Source of the DNA: Biscogniauxia marginata
Taxonomy: Eukaryota > Ascomycota > Sordariomycetes > Xylariales > Xylariaceae
DNA: 64,000 bases
Assembly (NCBI GenBank): GCA_022695795.1
Contig: MU404082.1
Span: 1-64,000 of the forward strand
Reading direction: 5' to 3'
Shown: positions 25,583 to 37,839 of the stretch, piece after piece
Numbering within the stretch: the first letter of the stretch is position 1
Layout of the letters: each line of letters starts with the position of its first letter
Program-made: the position numbers and the translations under genes
The notes under the pieces: model-generated
What the model was told of the DNA's origin: nothing
The model's database searches: none
The model's input: only the letters and a program-made list of their open reading frames with translations

Positions 25583-27606
25583 ATGTCCGACGCAACCAAC
25601 GGTCCGTCCGAGTCGCCAGCCGCTCTCAAGGCGAGTGCTCCGAAAGACAGGAACTGCCCTTACTGCGGCCAGGCCTTCACCTCCTCTTCCCTCGGCAGAC
25701 ATCTAGACCTCTACATCAAAGAGAAGAACCCCAAGCCTCCGGATGGCGTCCACGATGTCGACGCCATCCGCAAGATGCGCGGCACCATCACCAGGAGGCA
25801 GCCAAGGGGCTCCCTCGCACGTCGGGATTCCTCCAACCCCGGAACACCAACCACGTCTTCCCGGAAGAGCCCCCCGTCCGATGTGAGCATTAGGCCACCC
25901 GCCATCCCCAAGGAAGGCCAATTCGTCGTCGACCAAAGCCCTAGGTATCCTTTCCAGCCCGGCTGGGAGGTTACCGGCGTCATCAACGACTTGCCTTCGA
26001 GAAATGGCGAGCTGAGGGGGAGCTGGGAGGAGGGGCCTGGTCAGGATTCTTCGGCCAGGCCCAGCCTACAAAGGGCGCCGAGTAGAGTTGCTCAGAAGGT
26101 CCAGCTGGACGCAAGACAGAAGCTCGCCGATGCCATGGATACCGCTAGGGCTGCCGAGTTGGCTTTGAGGGAGATGTTAAGCTCGTGGAGGGCTGCAAAG
26201 TGCGTTCACCTTCTCCCGCCTCCCGCTTGTGTTGCGTTACTAACACGCCACATCTTGTCAGACAACACATCGACATGAACTCGGTACCCTTCGACTTCGA
26301 TCCCCTTTCCCTCGACTTCCCCGCTCTCACCCTCCAGTGCCTTCAGGCGCCCCCCACCTTGTTCTCCTCTACGCCCCATCCTACCTCGACCTCGTGGTCT
26401 ATACAGCCACCCTCACAGAAGCAGTATGAGGCGCTACAGACATATTTCCAAGAGGAGTTCCGAAAATGGAGGGTTACCTGTGCCATGGCAACGACTGCAT
26501 CGTCGGAAGAGTTGACCTATCCTCCATCCAATCCTCACTTCCCCCAGGATGTGCGCGACGGCGTGAAGAAGGCAGAGAAGGCGGCGGCATTGCTCGAGAA
26601 GCAGATAAATGAACACTTGCAGTCTACTTATCAAGTCTGGGAACAACTGCCTCAGGCTAGGAGAAGCGAGCTCTGGGTCCTCGAGCTCGCGAGGAGCGTT
26701 GGTAGAAGGCAAAAAGATATTGAAAAATTCAAAGGAGCCCAGCACGCTTTGAAGCAAGAGAATACGAACTTAAGGACTCAGATTGACCACCTAAATCGTT
26801 TACAGCAGCCCAGGGAGTTCAGAATAGTGCCGCCAGTGACAATCCCAATAGAGGAGTCGTTGATCTCCTATCTCTTAGATATGGGTGCTAAAGGCCATCA
26901 GGGGATCGGTCTCAATACTGAAGACCGTCACGTGGATCTCAACACTCTGGTCTCCCGCGCTATCGATCGGTGGAAAACAGTCATCATATCATCTAGGGGA
27001 GCAGGAATGACCGGACAGAGGCCACTTGATCAACCTACACCTGTACCGACACCAACTAGCGCCACATCAGCTCCCAACCCTCCTCCGCAGCTTAAGCCCG
27101 TACCACAACAGCAATCTCAGCAGCCTCAGCCTCAGCAGCAACAGCAGCAACAACAGCAGCTGCAGCAGCCTCAGCAAATATCCTTGCCCTCGGGGACAAC
27201 CGCGCCAACTACTGATTCTAAAACTACGTCAAATACTCCTCCAGTCGCCACATCTACTGCTGACGAGGAAAACAGCGATCAGGATGCTGACGCGGAGATG
27301 GAAGAGGATGATGGTTTTACGCCTATTACCCCCGTTGTCGCGAAGCCGCCGACCCAACAACAGCCCCAGCTTGAAGTGCCCCGGACGAGGGCTCCCAACC
27401 AGCGAATACCGAACAATGCTGATCCGCGATTTGTCATGAATGGCACAGGTGGTAATCGCGCGCTCAATATGCGACAGTCAATGCCTAACATGAATGCAAC
27501 TTCTACGATGCCAGGGCATGGCCACAACCAACAGGGGCATATGAATAATAGCGACTATGGTACTGTTGTTCAAGGCGTTGGGGGCGACCCCATGTATATG
27601 GATTGA
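25583..27606 (+). CDS. Zinc-finger and polyglutamine protein, function unknown
   Basis: Two exons (25583-26199, 26262-27606) join across a 62-bp intron that has a TTACTAAC branch-like sequence and TCAG acceptor; the product is 653 aa. Near the N terminus C25-x2-C28 and H40 form a zinc-finger-like motif (CPYCGQAF..LGRHLDLY), but the fourth ligand position holds Tyr44, so it is either incomplete or uses another ligand. A basic, S/P-rich segment follows. The middle (about 290-450) is helical and probably coiled-coil (KKAEKAAALLEKQINEH; GAQHALKQENTNLRTQIDHL). After about 480 the protein is low complexity: P/Q with a polyQ stretch, then an acidic patch (EENSDQDADAEMEEDDG), then N/M/G-rich sequence to the end. 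It looks like a conserved fungal nuclear protein of unnamed family; a transcription or chromatin role is inference from composition only. Start chosen at 25583; an ORF extension to 25469 lacks conservation-like features. Confidence 0.82.
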
Positions 27607-27774
27607 TAAATAGACGGGATGGTGGTACGGCGGTTTTGGCGTTCAAGAAGGAGAAATGAGAAAACAAAAAGTAGAAGAAATTTCCCGACAGTGTCCATGA
27701 CTTGAGGACTCATTAGCAAGGAAGCGTGGCTATGCTGAGAAGTGTCCATCATGGCGGGATTTGAAAATGTGTTA

Positions 27775-27793
27775 ATATATATATATATATATA
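27775..27793. repeat. (AT)n microsatellite
   Basis: About nine AT dinucleotide units, located in the probable 3' flank of the zinc-finger/polyQ gene. Confidence 0.85.
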
Positions 27794-30636
27794 AAGTTTT
27801 AAAAAAGATTGCGTACGAACTAATACTCCTCCGTGGTGTGACTTGGGTTCTTCGGTGAATAACTAAGTTGTCTTGTATAAGTATTTACAGTTCCTGGTTA
27901 GGATTTCTGTAAGAACGTATTAGTCTAACTCGTACCGCGTAATAGGTAGGTAGTATAGTCATGTTACTATATCAGGCAAGGATCGGCTGATTAGACTAAC
28001 ACATGAAGTCGAGATGGGAAAGGTGAAAAAAAAAAAAAGCACATTTTTAGACTACCGATAGTCGCTAGAGGCTTTCGGGAGCGGACACGAGCTATCTTAT
28101 ACACACAGTAACCCTTGTCCGAACTAGCCCGGGTGGCTCGCAGGCCCCTGATATGTGCTTAATAGGGTAGGTAGGTAATAGGTAGGCAGTTAAGTTAGCC
28201 ATCGTGTTTGCTCTAAGGACGAAGTAGGCAGGAGAGCACGATGGCTAGGGTAGGCTAGAAATATGGCTTCTCTATTTCGGTGTGTGGATGCCACTAAGAC
28301 CGGAGAAATAATGATAACCTGCATAGGGCATCTCCCGTGTGCCGTGTCCCGTGAGAGGATGAAGCAAAGTCTTGTTTTCGATGAGAAGTAGATCTGTGGA
28401 CATGTATTTTTCTTGTGTCTGCCGAATTTAAACGTCGTCTATCACGAACACTTTGTTGCTGTTGTTCTCGTGATAGTTATATTAATAGCATTTGAGAGTA
28501 ACTTCTAGAAAGAGTAAAGTAGGTAGGTAGATGTTTATACGATCTTGCTATATGTTGTCCAACTAGATGCTAGGGCTGATATGCTTACGAGCAAATAAAT
28601 GACTAACATTTCATGTAAAGAAACGTCTGAGAAAACTACGCTTGGAGAGACAGAAAGGATAGTTGTGACTAGGAAGACTTGTATTAAACTAGGGGCCAAT
28701 TATACGATGTACTACATAGTAAATGACTGTGTAACTATCTTACACTAATTGATTATATAGACTTTTCTAGACCTTTATAAGAATATAAAAACACCTTATT
28801 AACTTGATATTAAGTGTATTTATTTATATATAATGTTAAAATTTAATATAATATAAAGTTTATAACTTTTAAATATATACTAGTTAATAAAAAGGAAATA
28901 TGTAAAGTTTATACTAAGTTGTCGTAAAAAAAGCGAAATATTTTTAACGGAAACATTTTTCACTTTAATAACTTGAAACTATTTACCTAGGTATATAAGG
29001 TATTAGAAACTCACGATACTACATGTAAACTAGATGTAGCGCAATTATCATACCTTGATGTCAAAAGACAATGCAACTAAGGAAAACATAGGAAAGTTTC
29101 GTGCGTACTTTCTAGAAATTCTCACGCAGTCAATAGGCCTATTTCATGTACACGTAATGGGAGACTTGAGAACATTGAAGGTTGGCTAATACCTGCCATT
29201 TTTATCCCCCAAAATGTTTTCGATAAAAATATTACGACGGACGATCCTATAGATTAAACACTAAGATGTCTAGGATGGAACACTTGGCTGTAAATTTCAT
29301 CATCATCATCCCTGCGCATTGGGTTATCGTTAGAAAGGCAACGTCATCAACTAAACCCGTGGGGAGTTCTCTATGTTACTATTTTCTCCGTACCAGACAC
29401 GGATGTCTTGTTCCAGAAGTCGGTATAATGCGGTGGGTCTTGGAAAGTCGCATTACTAAGGAAGATCCCGTGGCGTTGATCTTACTAACAGAAGCTTGAA
29501 TTAGACGATAGAACACATGTTGCTTGCTTGACCTTCCTGTCAAGGAATTATTTACCTTGGCGAACATCGACACGACTTGGCGCTCTGGAGTGACAGATCT
29601 ACGGCGCACTTGGCAGTTCAGCCATAAAGCTTGATTCAACTTCGACTGCCAATCTTCAACTTTCCAAGATGTCTAATCCACCAAAGACAGCATCACGACA
29701 TTGCTGCTTCTTTATATATATACATATATTCCAATGCTGAAGTTCAGGAGGAGCCTCAACTGGGCGGCTCCCATCCCTTTCCGCCCCCCTCTTTAAGTGA
29801 TGCTCCCCTCCTCCGCTCAGCTCCGCACTTCGTAAACGGCGATTATCTTATCTTCCCAGCAGTCGAGTTATGCAGTCGTATTTCCAAACCCATGTCCTCC
29901 TCTACACCCAAACCTGCTTTCCGCCCCCCTTATCTTGAAGCGGCACGCAATTGCCCCCTGGTTCCCCCACCATCCGGTCGAGAGGGTCATGTCCGAATTC
30001 ACGCGCCCGTCGCACGAGCTGTCCATCTACCCAACTGTGCACGATTTTTTTTTTCAATCTAGAATTCCGAGACCATCAGGCCCGACAATGCTACCTTCCT
30101 CTCAGACTATAGCTTACGTACGTTGCTTGATCCAATGACCGTTCGTCCCAGGCCACACTGCTCTAGTTTTCCCGGAAAGCCTAATACGACATTTCCTTGG
30201 CCTATGGAATATCCCGTTGCGTTGGCTCTCTGGGCAATTAGGGACAATATTTGGTCTGCTTGGCGCTGCTGGCAGCTCTAAGTAGCTGTGAGAGATGTGG
30301 GCGAGCGTGCCTCCGTGCGCCAATTGATGTCTATCTAGCTATAATGTCTCATGTTATAGGTTAACCGTATATGCGTAGCCGTTAGATATGGCCACGCCAG
30401 CTACGGCTTTCCATGGACTACCCTTGCAAGTACCGCCTGGTCTCTGAGACGGCTTTTCTACATATATCAGGAAGGTGGTTGAGGTTGCTCGTGATTAATG
30501 CTGCTCCGTAGAGGCTACAACTGATCAGGCCGTACCAATGCAAGACCGCTATCATCTGAGTCTAGGCTTTCCTACGCTACATCGGCGATGGTACGTTGCG
30601 ACTGTCGCGTGCGTGAATAAGAAAAGGCCCTATGAC

Positions 30637-30643
30637 TATAAAA
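30637..30643 (+). promoter_or_regulatory. TATA box of the eqolisin gene
   Basis: TATAAAA in the context GACTATAAAACGGG lies 137 bp upstream of the peptidase ATG, followed by a CT-rich leader (CTCTCTCTCTCGCTAC), a usual fungal promoter arrangement. Confidence 0.55.
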
Positions 30644-30773
30644 CGGGTTACTATCCACACCTTCTACTGGTCTTGCAGTTCCATCGCCAAGCTCTCTCTC
30701 TCTCGCTACTTTCCAGACCAAGAACAAAGTCGCTTAGCTTGTTGACCTCTACTGCTCTCCTTTCTATCCCATC

Positions 30774-31885
30774 ATGAAGTTTACTGCTGTTGCCAGCGCC
30801 CTCCTGTGCGCCAACGTAGCTCTCGCTGCACCAGGCACTGCTGCTCGCCGCCAGCGAGCAGCGCAACGTATTGCCCAACGAGATGGTCTGTCTCGTAGCT
30901 CGGGTACGCTCCAGCCTGCTGAGGGAGAGGCTGCGTTGACCTCGACCAACGAAACCGCCCATGTCGAGTACAGCAGCAACTGGGCGGGTGCGGTTCTCAT
31001 CGGTACGGGCTACACGACCGTTACCGGCTCCAGTACGTATTCCTAGGATTTTCATTATTAGTCCATAACTCTTTAAACTGCCTTGGCAGTCATGTCCATA
31101 TAAAACCCCCTATAAGACAAATGATATCACTTGAAGAAACCCTTTTAACACTCGTCTATAATTAGTCGTTGTGCCAACGCCTAAGACACCCTCGGGCGGC
31201 AGCAGTTCGACGACATATTCCGGCTCCGCCTGGGTCGGTATCGACGGAGACACCTGCTCCACGGCCATCTTGCAGACTGGTGTCGACTTCTCTGTCAGGG
31301 GTAGCTCCGTTTCTTTTGATGCTTGGTATGAATGGTACCCCGACTATGTAAGTACGCCGTAATGATCGAGGCTTCATGTCTTACACGATCTTACTCCCGC
31401 CCCGGAGCTTGTCGTATCCCGGGGGCGTAGTCGTCACGTAAAACATTTCCACGACCACTCCCCACGTAGGTTGATTGCCCCGTTTTTCTGACTAGCGCGG
31501 GAAAAAATAACAGGCCTACGACTTCTCCGGCATCTCGATCTCGGCGGGCGACACGGTCACCTTCACGGTGACGGCGTCGAGCAAAGGGGCCGGCAAGGCC
31601 GTCATCGAGAACGAGTCCACGGGCCAGACCGTGACGCACTCGTTCTCGGGCGAGAGCGACCAGCTGTGCGAGTACAACGCCGAGTGGATCGTCGAGGACT
31701 ACTCGAGCGGCGGCAGCCTCGTCAGCTTCGCCGACTTCGGCACCGTCACCTTCACCGGCGCCTCTGTCAACGGCGGCACCGGCGTCAGCGGCGCCACCAT
31801 CATCGACCTCAAGCAGAACAACAAGGTCCTGACCTCGTGCTCGACCTCCGGCTCGAGCACCGTGACTTGCGACTACACCGGCTAG
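30774..31885 (+). CDS. Secreted glutamic peptidase (G1, eqolisin)
   Basis: Acid-active extracellular endopeptidase of the aspergillopepsin II/scytalidoglutamic peptidase family. Three exons (30774-31032, 31166-31347, 31514-31885), with introns of 133 and 166 bp, give 270 aa in a continuous frame. Residues 1-19 form a signal peptide (MKFTAVASALLCANVALAA). A basic, R/Q-rich propeptide follows to about residue 60. The mature domain starts near EYSSNWAGAV. The catalytic pair is present: Gln123 in AILQTGVDF and Glu204 in YNAEWIVEDY, with the substrate-strand motif DAWYEWYP between. The protein ends in the usual SxxxxxTCDY strand, so it appears complete. Exon 3 is markedly GC-rich compared with the AT-rich flanks. 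It is a stand-alone gene; regulation by ambient pH is typical for the family but nothing here shows it. Confidence 0.93.
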
Positions 31886-34335
31886 GCGCCGCTGGCCAGC
31901 GAGTCCTACGAGAGCAGCTCGGTGAGGGGAGCGGCGGGTTTCCTGTTTCTCTCGGTCCGAGTTATCATGGAGACTTCTAGATGCGGTGGTACCTTGACTT
32001 CTAAAAGATAGTTGCTTTCGATGTAGATCCTGTAGCTGTGTGATACGATGTTTAGTTACGTCTCTCACTTACGTATTCAGTGCGTGATGAGAGTAATTAG
32101 TTGAATAGACATCGAAATCTTGAACAGAGTTCATTGGAGAACAAAGCAGATCTAGCAAAATTAACCAGGTTCTGACATTCTCGCTGTATCTCGACTTGCA
32201 CAATTCGATGTAGTGACTAGCTCTCGGATTCAAATAAAACGGATGCTTGGCGTATATAGTCCTTTGTGTGACATTGTGCTCTGGAACAACATTAACCCAC
32301 ACTATCAGGGATATTTGTAACTTCGACCATTTATTCAGTATCTGCGTCGTGCATAAGCATTATATACATAAGTATAACAAAATTCTCATGCATTAATATG
32401 TATTCATATATACTTAATCTAGCGCTAGTTGCCTTCAAAGACATTTAGTATAGCTAATAAATACTACCTTATTCTATATGAATCAAGTTCAAAACCTGGT
32501 TTGGAATCGATTTTATAGGCCATGAGTACAAGCGATCAGATTATTTAGTCTTGACGACTCTCCTTATACCCTAGAGAGATCTCCTCGAAATTCATTACGT
32601 TCCCTAGTATAGTGCTCCAAGATGAATAATACTACGGTCTCCATTTCCCCTTTATAAGTCATTATTGATCATCTTGGAAATCTTCGCTTAGGGAGGCGTA
32701 ACACCTGAGACCATCTGTGACCATCTCCAGTGATGCAAGCCCCTATACCATCCATGCCCATATAGTAGATAGGCACTAATTGACACCTTGACTATCAAGG
32801 CCTCCAATTTTTTAATTAACGTACATAACACACATTAAGTACGACAATTAAACTACTTCGTGATATTCTAGGCAGCGTTAATTGCATTAGAATAACCACA
32901 GCGATTCCAGCTGCAACGTCATGTAAAGTTGAAACTCCGAATCCACAGCCGGTTGTAGCGCCTAATAGGGATCGGCACCTAACAAGGTGATGTGAGGAAA
33001 TCCCGTGGCCAAGTATTTGATCCAGAGTTTCTTTGAGGCTATTATCTATTGGAAACACGGGAAGCTAGTAGACTAGAGGAGGTGATGTGTCAATACCCAG
33101 CATCTCTACTCTGAGAAGGTTAGTCATTCTACTGAAGACGGACCAATAGGTGTATTATCTACAATACAATATCTAAGACATGATGATGTAGCTTGGTGAG
33201 CCACGTTTCAATATACGACACCAGATCAGCCCTGGTGGGCAAGGATTGCGGAATTCCCTAGAGGAGCGAGAGCTTTTCCAGACGCTTTCTACCATATTCC
33301 CGAATGTTTGCTTGCACGATAATATTTTAAGCCGGATGGCCACGAATACAGTTGGTCTGCGTGAATCCTTTTTACGTCAGCCACATGTGCTATGTGGTTG
33401 TGAGAGTACTAGGCCTGATCTGAAGCTCTTATTGCAAGAATGCAGCTATTCCTATTGATGTATGTGATCAACGACATACGTAATAATAAATCGCATACAT
33501 TATAAGTGACGAGTTGAAAGTGCTATGCAGCATGGCTATTCAGATCCTATCTAATTACAACCTTGCCTACTTTTGGTCTGTCACAGATGAGGCGTGCGCG
33601 GTTGCAGCTAGGGAAGAGAGTCTTGGCTACATATCTCACCCGACACCAATCAACGGTACAGTGTGTCAGGTTGCACATCTCCCGCCGCTAGATAACCAAT
33701 ACCGGATTACGTGAGACGTCGGGCAGGGGGGAGGCTTGGTTGCATTTGCTAGATCGGGAATACCGCAGGTTCTCCCGTCTACAGGAGCCGTGCTAGCGCG
33801 CGTTCAAGCCATACAGCCAGCCAGAAATTTGAAAGCAGACCTATAGATAATCTTTGTCCACTGAAGGCTTCCTATGTGAATCCCTACAGATAGAGACCAA
33901 GCCAAAAATGTTCCCACTCGAATGCTTTAATGTGCATTTCAGCCAGCCCCTAGGAGCCACGCCGCCAATATAGCTTCACAAGAGTGTGACCGGCGAAGAT
34001 GTAGTTGTGGGACCTGTTCTCGATTGATAGATCATCGTGGGCTGCTTGATAGGAGGTGATCGCGTGAAAAAAAAACAAGTTTGAAGCACCGAGGGCGAGA
34101 GGGGAAGACGGGATGATCGTGGGACGCCGTCATACAGATATGCTTCAAGCAGCCTAACAGAGAAAATCGCAGTATATAAATATATCCATCTTCCATTCCT
34201 CCTCGATTGAGCATTCTTACATCAAGCCTTAGAACATAAGTCCTTCAAAATCTGTAGAAGCTTCATCAACTTAGTCCTCACAGACTTGAATTCTTTGAAC
34301 CACTCACCTTTCACATCCCCAGACCTTCAACCAAC
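31886..34335. other. Intergenic region, AT-rich, no gene supported
   Basis: Mostly AT-rich sequence with many stop codons. ORFs at 32816-33058 (-), 33246-33458 (+) and 33514-33714 (+) are short and unrecognised. A second, more C/G-balanced section at 33.2-34.1 kb might be an old gene or repeat relic, but I can identify nothing. The lectin promoter occupies the end. Confidence 0.55.
34173..34180 (+). promoter_or_regulatory. TATA box of the lectin gene
   Basis: TATATAAA followed by TATATCC lies 163 bp upstream of the lectin ATG. The intervening leader is C/T/A-rich and ends in CCAACATG. Confidence 0.5.
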
Positions 34336-34776
34336 ATGTCTCACAACACCCTCGGTAACGGCGAGTGGCTTCTCAAGGGCACAAGCCTGTTCAGTGAGGA
34401 CGGCACCGTCGAGTTTAAAATGCAGGTCGACGGTAAAATCGCCATCTATTGGGGAGGCAAATGTCAATACCAGAATACAGCCGACCAGCGCCAGGACGTC
34501 AAAGGCATCCATATGCAGGAAGATGGCAATCTCTGCATGTAGTAAGTTTCGAATCCTCTCTTCGTTTCTCTCCTAGTAGTACCCTTTGGTTCAACCTCAG
34601 AGGACCTCGCTGTGGCTGATACGATTATGGGCAGTGACCACAATGGCACGGCCATCTGGCACACCAACACGGCCAGCCCTACTGGCGACAGCACTGTCAT
34701 CTGCGCCGTTCAGAACGATGGTAATGTCGTTCTCTACAAGGGTACTCCAATCTGGTCCAGCCACACCCAGAAGTAG
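34336..34776 (+). CDS. GNA-type (bulb-type) mannose-binding lectin
   Basis: Small beta-prism II lectin. Two exons, 34336-34541 and 34635-34776, across a 93-bp intron (donor GTAAGT, acceptor GGGCAG) give 115 aa. I chose this acceptor because it restores the repeat: exon 1 ends DGNLCMY and exon 2 begins DHNGTAIWHT. Three copies of the mannose-site motif QxDxNxVxY occur. The copy at Gln95 (QNDGNVVLY) is perfect, the copy at Gln61 (QEDGNLCMY) is near perfect, and the copy at Gln30 (QVDGKIAIY) is degenerate. There is no signal peptide, so it is cytoplasmic or unconventionally exported. The family is known for mannose binding and, in fungi, is often associated with defence or fruiting; that role is inference. 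It sits alone in AT-rich DNA. Confidence 0.88.
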
Positions 34777-36180
34777 ACTTCTTTACTAGGAAACAGACGG
34801 GTGGACTCGATCGAAAAATGAACGGAAAAGGGGGAGATTTGTAAGCCCGGCAGAGGTAGATGGAGATGACAATCATTAAAGCCTAGGCTGAAAAGAAATG
34901 TAGCTACATAGTCACTCATTTGATAATAGTCGAATAGAGATACGTGTCTCCATATTACTGCCTTAAACCAATTCGTTGTAGGGAATGAAAGTTTCTTTTA
35001 TTATTATCATTAGGTATTATATGGTCTGTGTGCTAAATACGTGTTTAAAACGTGGACGATTACGGATTTGCAAGAAGAAATATGTTAGAAAATAGGCGAT
35101 AAATTTAGCATTGGACGTTTCGTCTTGATCTCACTTGGCCACCAAAACTTACCGTGTTTACATATTTACTTCCGTTATAGAATTTGGTGGTTTTGTAATA
35201 AATGCCGATCCCTTGTTTCACAGAGGGGAAAGTTGCCTCCCAAAAGAAATGTCCCGTTGATGCTGATCGAAACGAGCCGCGGAGCCCTATGTAGGTCAAA
35301 AGTGTCGTCGTCTCGGTATTGATTCAAAGGCGAGAGGTTCATATGCCCCGACAAGGTCCTTTAAAAATATTCGTAGTGGATATACAATCGCTTTCAGGGA
35401 CAACAACCTGGGGGACTCGTCGCTTCGAAATAGGTGTTGTCGTAAGACGGGAGTCGGCATGGTTAAGTGAACGTTGCACGAGGCCAAGTCAACTATGGCT
35501 GGTTCGAGATGGGTGGAGTGGCAGCGATGAAAATGCCACGTTGGAGCGGTTCAAGGTTATATTCCGGTCCTACATCCAATTAATTATAGAGTAAGGGTCC
35601 TTTGACTGACATAGTAGAAGTAGAAAGCCTACCCGAGAGGAACTGTGAGGGTAATCGCATCAAGTAACCTCGATGAAACGAACAGCACAATGTCATCCTG
35701 AAACCCTACTAAGAGACTTTTGTTTAAAATCATATTATTATTACTGCGGCTAATCCCGCTTCACGTAACTTTTCACATGTTGAGTTAGCAGGAGAGTGCT
35801 ATAAATGACAGATAGAAGGCATATCAGTCGAATTGAGGTCGTCTATTGGTCTCTTAAATAACAGCTATCTGCAATATGATAATGCCACTTGACATTCGTA
35901 TCTTATGTGTTGTCACAACTATGACTGATATAACATGGTTTTTATACTTTACGCTCTACCACTTTGAACTGACTCTTTTAGGAGGATGAATTATATCTAT
36001 TAATGTTTGCAGGTGACTTTTCTATTGAACGAAGAACCAGTGACATCACCTCAAGATATCTAGTATTACTACTTCTTAAGCGTCGCTCTCCCTTCTACCC
36101 TTCGGGGTTACGGTTTAATCTACGATAATAATTCTCTACGAGTTAGACTTTAAGGAGCATATAAAATAAAGTGTAAAATG

Positions 36181-36219
36181 AGTTTACCTCCTTACCCACC
36201 TTAAGTGGGTAAAAAAACT
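36181..36219. repeat. Imperfect inverted repeat (hairpin)
   Basis: An inner 8-bp pair (TTACCCAC at 36192-36199 with GTGGGTAA at 36205-36212) encloses a 5-nt spacer. An outer 5-bp pair (AGTTT with AAACT) brackets it. It is possibly a terminal end of a small DNA element; no partner end was found. Confidence 0.5.
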
Positions 36220-36562
36220 GTTTATATATAAGCGTAAGTCATATGACCTCACTTACGGGGAGATCCGTTATAACTATAAATACCCTTGTCCGCGACAATA
36301 ATATTTATATTGGATTATACCCCGAAATAGTTGAAGTATATGCCGGTGTCGGTTCGTATGTCACGCACAATCCTGCACTACACATAGTGGTATACGCACT
36401 TTAAGTAATCAAATTGAAACAGATACGAAGGTTCAGGACGGCTATACACCTAACTACCAGGAGTATATAAAGAGTTGCGGTGTAGATAGATCAACAGATA
36501 TGAGAGAGGTACACGTTGCCCAAGACGACAAGGGGGCTGTTAGTATGTAAAGGCACTACGTC

Positions 36563-36646
36563 CCGAGTAGCTGTAGTTCTAGTTCCTCGTGCTATGACTA
36601 CGTTCTTACCTCTATGTATACTGAGTATATCGTGACACACATCTTA
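36563..36646 (+). repeat. Diverged repeat, copy A
   Basis: Starts near CCGAGTAGCTGTAGTTCTAG and extends to ATCGTGACA. It aligns with the segment at 37184-37266 over about 80 bp with small gaps; many of the differences are C/T changes. Weaker similarity continues upstream (a TGTAAA...ACG..TCC pattern). Confidence 0.55.
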
Positions 36647-37183
36647 CTTATTTGCGAATGATACCAGAAGGCCATAGCTCACAGCCGTCGTAATGACACA
36701 ATGAAGCTAAAGGGGGTACAAATGAAATGGGATCCATGCTCAGTTCATCAGAGGTTGGTACCCGGAGTACTTTAATGGCTACATTTCTGTCTCCGTGAGA
36801 GGCAGGTGGTATCAATTTAACATCCGGTGTGGTTCTCAACTTCTACACCGCATTCATTAATTGCACACACGGCGGATACTAATACATGGTTTCGCTCCAC
36901 TTCAACTTACAAGAAAATATTAGTAATCAGCCTCACCTAATATCCATATGTTGATAGATCATTTCTTTTCGAGCCACCATGATTTGTTCTGTTTTATAGG
37001 AAGAGAAACGTAACTCTATGGTTTAACCCGGTCCTTCGTTATCAGATCTAAGCACCTGTCAGAAACGAATCCTTTGACCCTTACTACTAAGCACTACGCC
37101 TAAGGGCTTGTAGCAGTGAAGGAACGAGTGCTACTAGGCAATATGGCCAATAGAGGAGACATTTAGTTGTAAAATTTACGCTT

Positions 37184-37266
37184 TCCTTGAGTAGCTTTAG
37201 TCCTAGTTCTCCGCGCAATACTGCTTAATTATACCACCGTATACTAGTATGCTACATCGTGACAGG
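37184..37266 (+). repeat. Diverged repeat, copy B
   Basis: Partner of the repeat at 36563-36646, in the same orientation. It shares GAGTAGCT, TAGT.CTAGTT, GTATACT and ATCGTGACA. The two could be fragments of one transposon family or LTR-like ends of a decayed element. Confidence 0.55.
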
Positions 37267-37839
37267 GCCTAATCTATATGTTGTATATATGATCTACGAG
37301 CTAAAGGAGCCAGGTATTCATTGTTGGAGCCGTAGATTCTTCACGTGTGATTCTCGATCGGTAAAAGAGGGGCGAATGGCTGCAATCGACGACTAAATGT
37401 TCTTGTAGTATTGTTACACAAGTAAAGTCGAGTGTCGGGACCGACGTGGCTCTCAATCAACTGGGTACTACCTTGTGGTCATCGCATGAAGACCTAGGTA
37501 ATTCATCACGCAAGCTACATCTCAAGTAGTATGCATTATATCGCAAAGGGTAATTATAGTATAGGTCTATGGTAAATATTGTTTCAAAGCGCCAGATGGT
37601 GGTATCATACGTGCGAAAAGCGTTCCGCTAAGGTGCCGAAGAGAGTCAGTGTAAAATGTATAAAGCACCCGGCAAAACCTCTCAAGCATAGTCCTGTTTC
37701 TCCCCTTCTTTGTCGTCCTCCTGCTCCATGGCAGAATAGCTTTTGTGAAAATAGCCTCACCAACAAATGCGCCCAGATACTTCAATAACGCCTTATAATA
37801 CAACATATTCTACTACAGGTTACGCTACGGAACCTTGCT

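Larger units (their letters stand above)
27607..30773. other. Intergenic region, AT-rich core, no gene supported
   Basis: The transition from the gene-rich left part to the AT-rich middle. An (AT)n tract lies 170 bp after the upstream gene. From about 28.7 to 29.05 kb the sequence is strongly AT-rich (long runs of A/T words with few C/G), compatible with old repeat-induced-mutation decay, although no element is recognisable. Frames at 29266-30138 (+) are short and overlapping. The last 150 bp are the peptidase promoter. Confidence 0.55.
34777..37839. other. AT-rich intergenic region with repeat debris
   Basis: No ORF is convincing. The region carries a hairpin at 36.18-36.22 kb and two diverged copies of a short repeat about 620 bp apart (listed separately). 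Base composition and the density of stop codons suggest degraded transposon sequence. The 79-codon ORF at 37567-37806 (-) has no recognisable domain. Confidence 0.55.

Noticed and set aside
12626..27606. A light/chromatin gene cluster (phytochrome, HP1, SET)
   Set aside because: Co-location of three regulatory genes over about 14 kb with long intergenic gaps and separate strands is not evidence of functional linkage; each is common in fungi.
31391..32068. 225-codon minus-strand ORF
   Set aside because: Antisense to the GC-rich third exon of the eqolisin, with no domain; the plus-strand peptidase frame is clearly coding.
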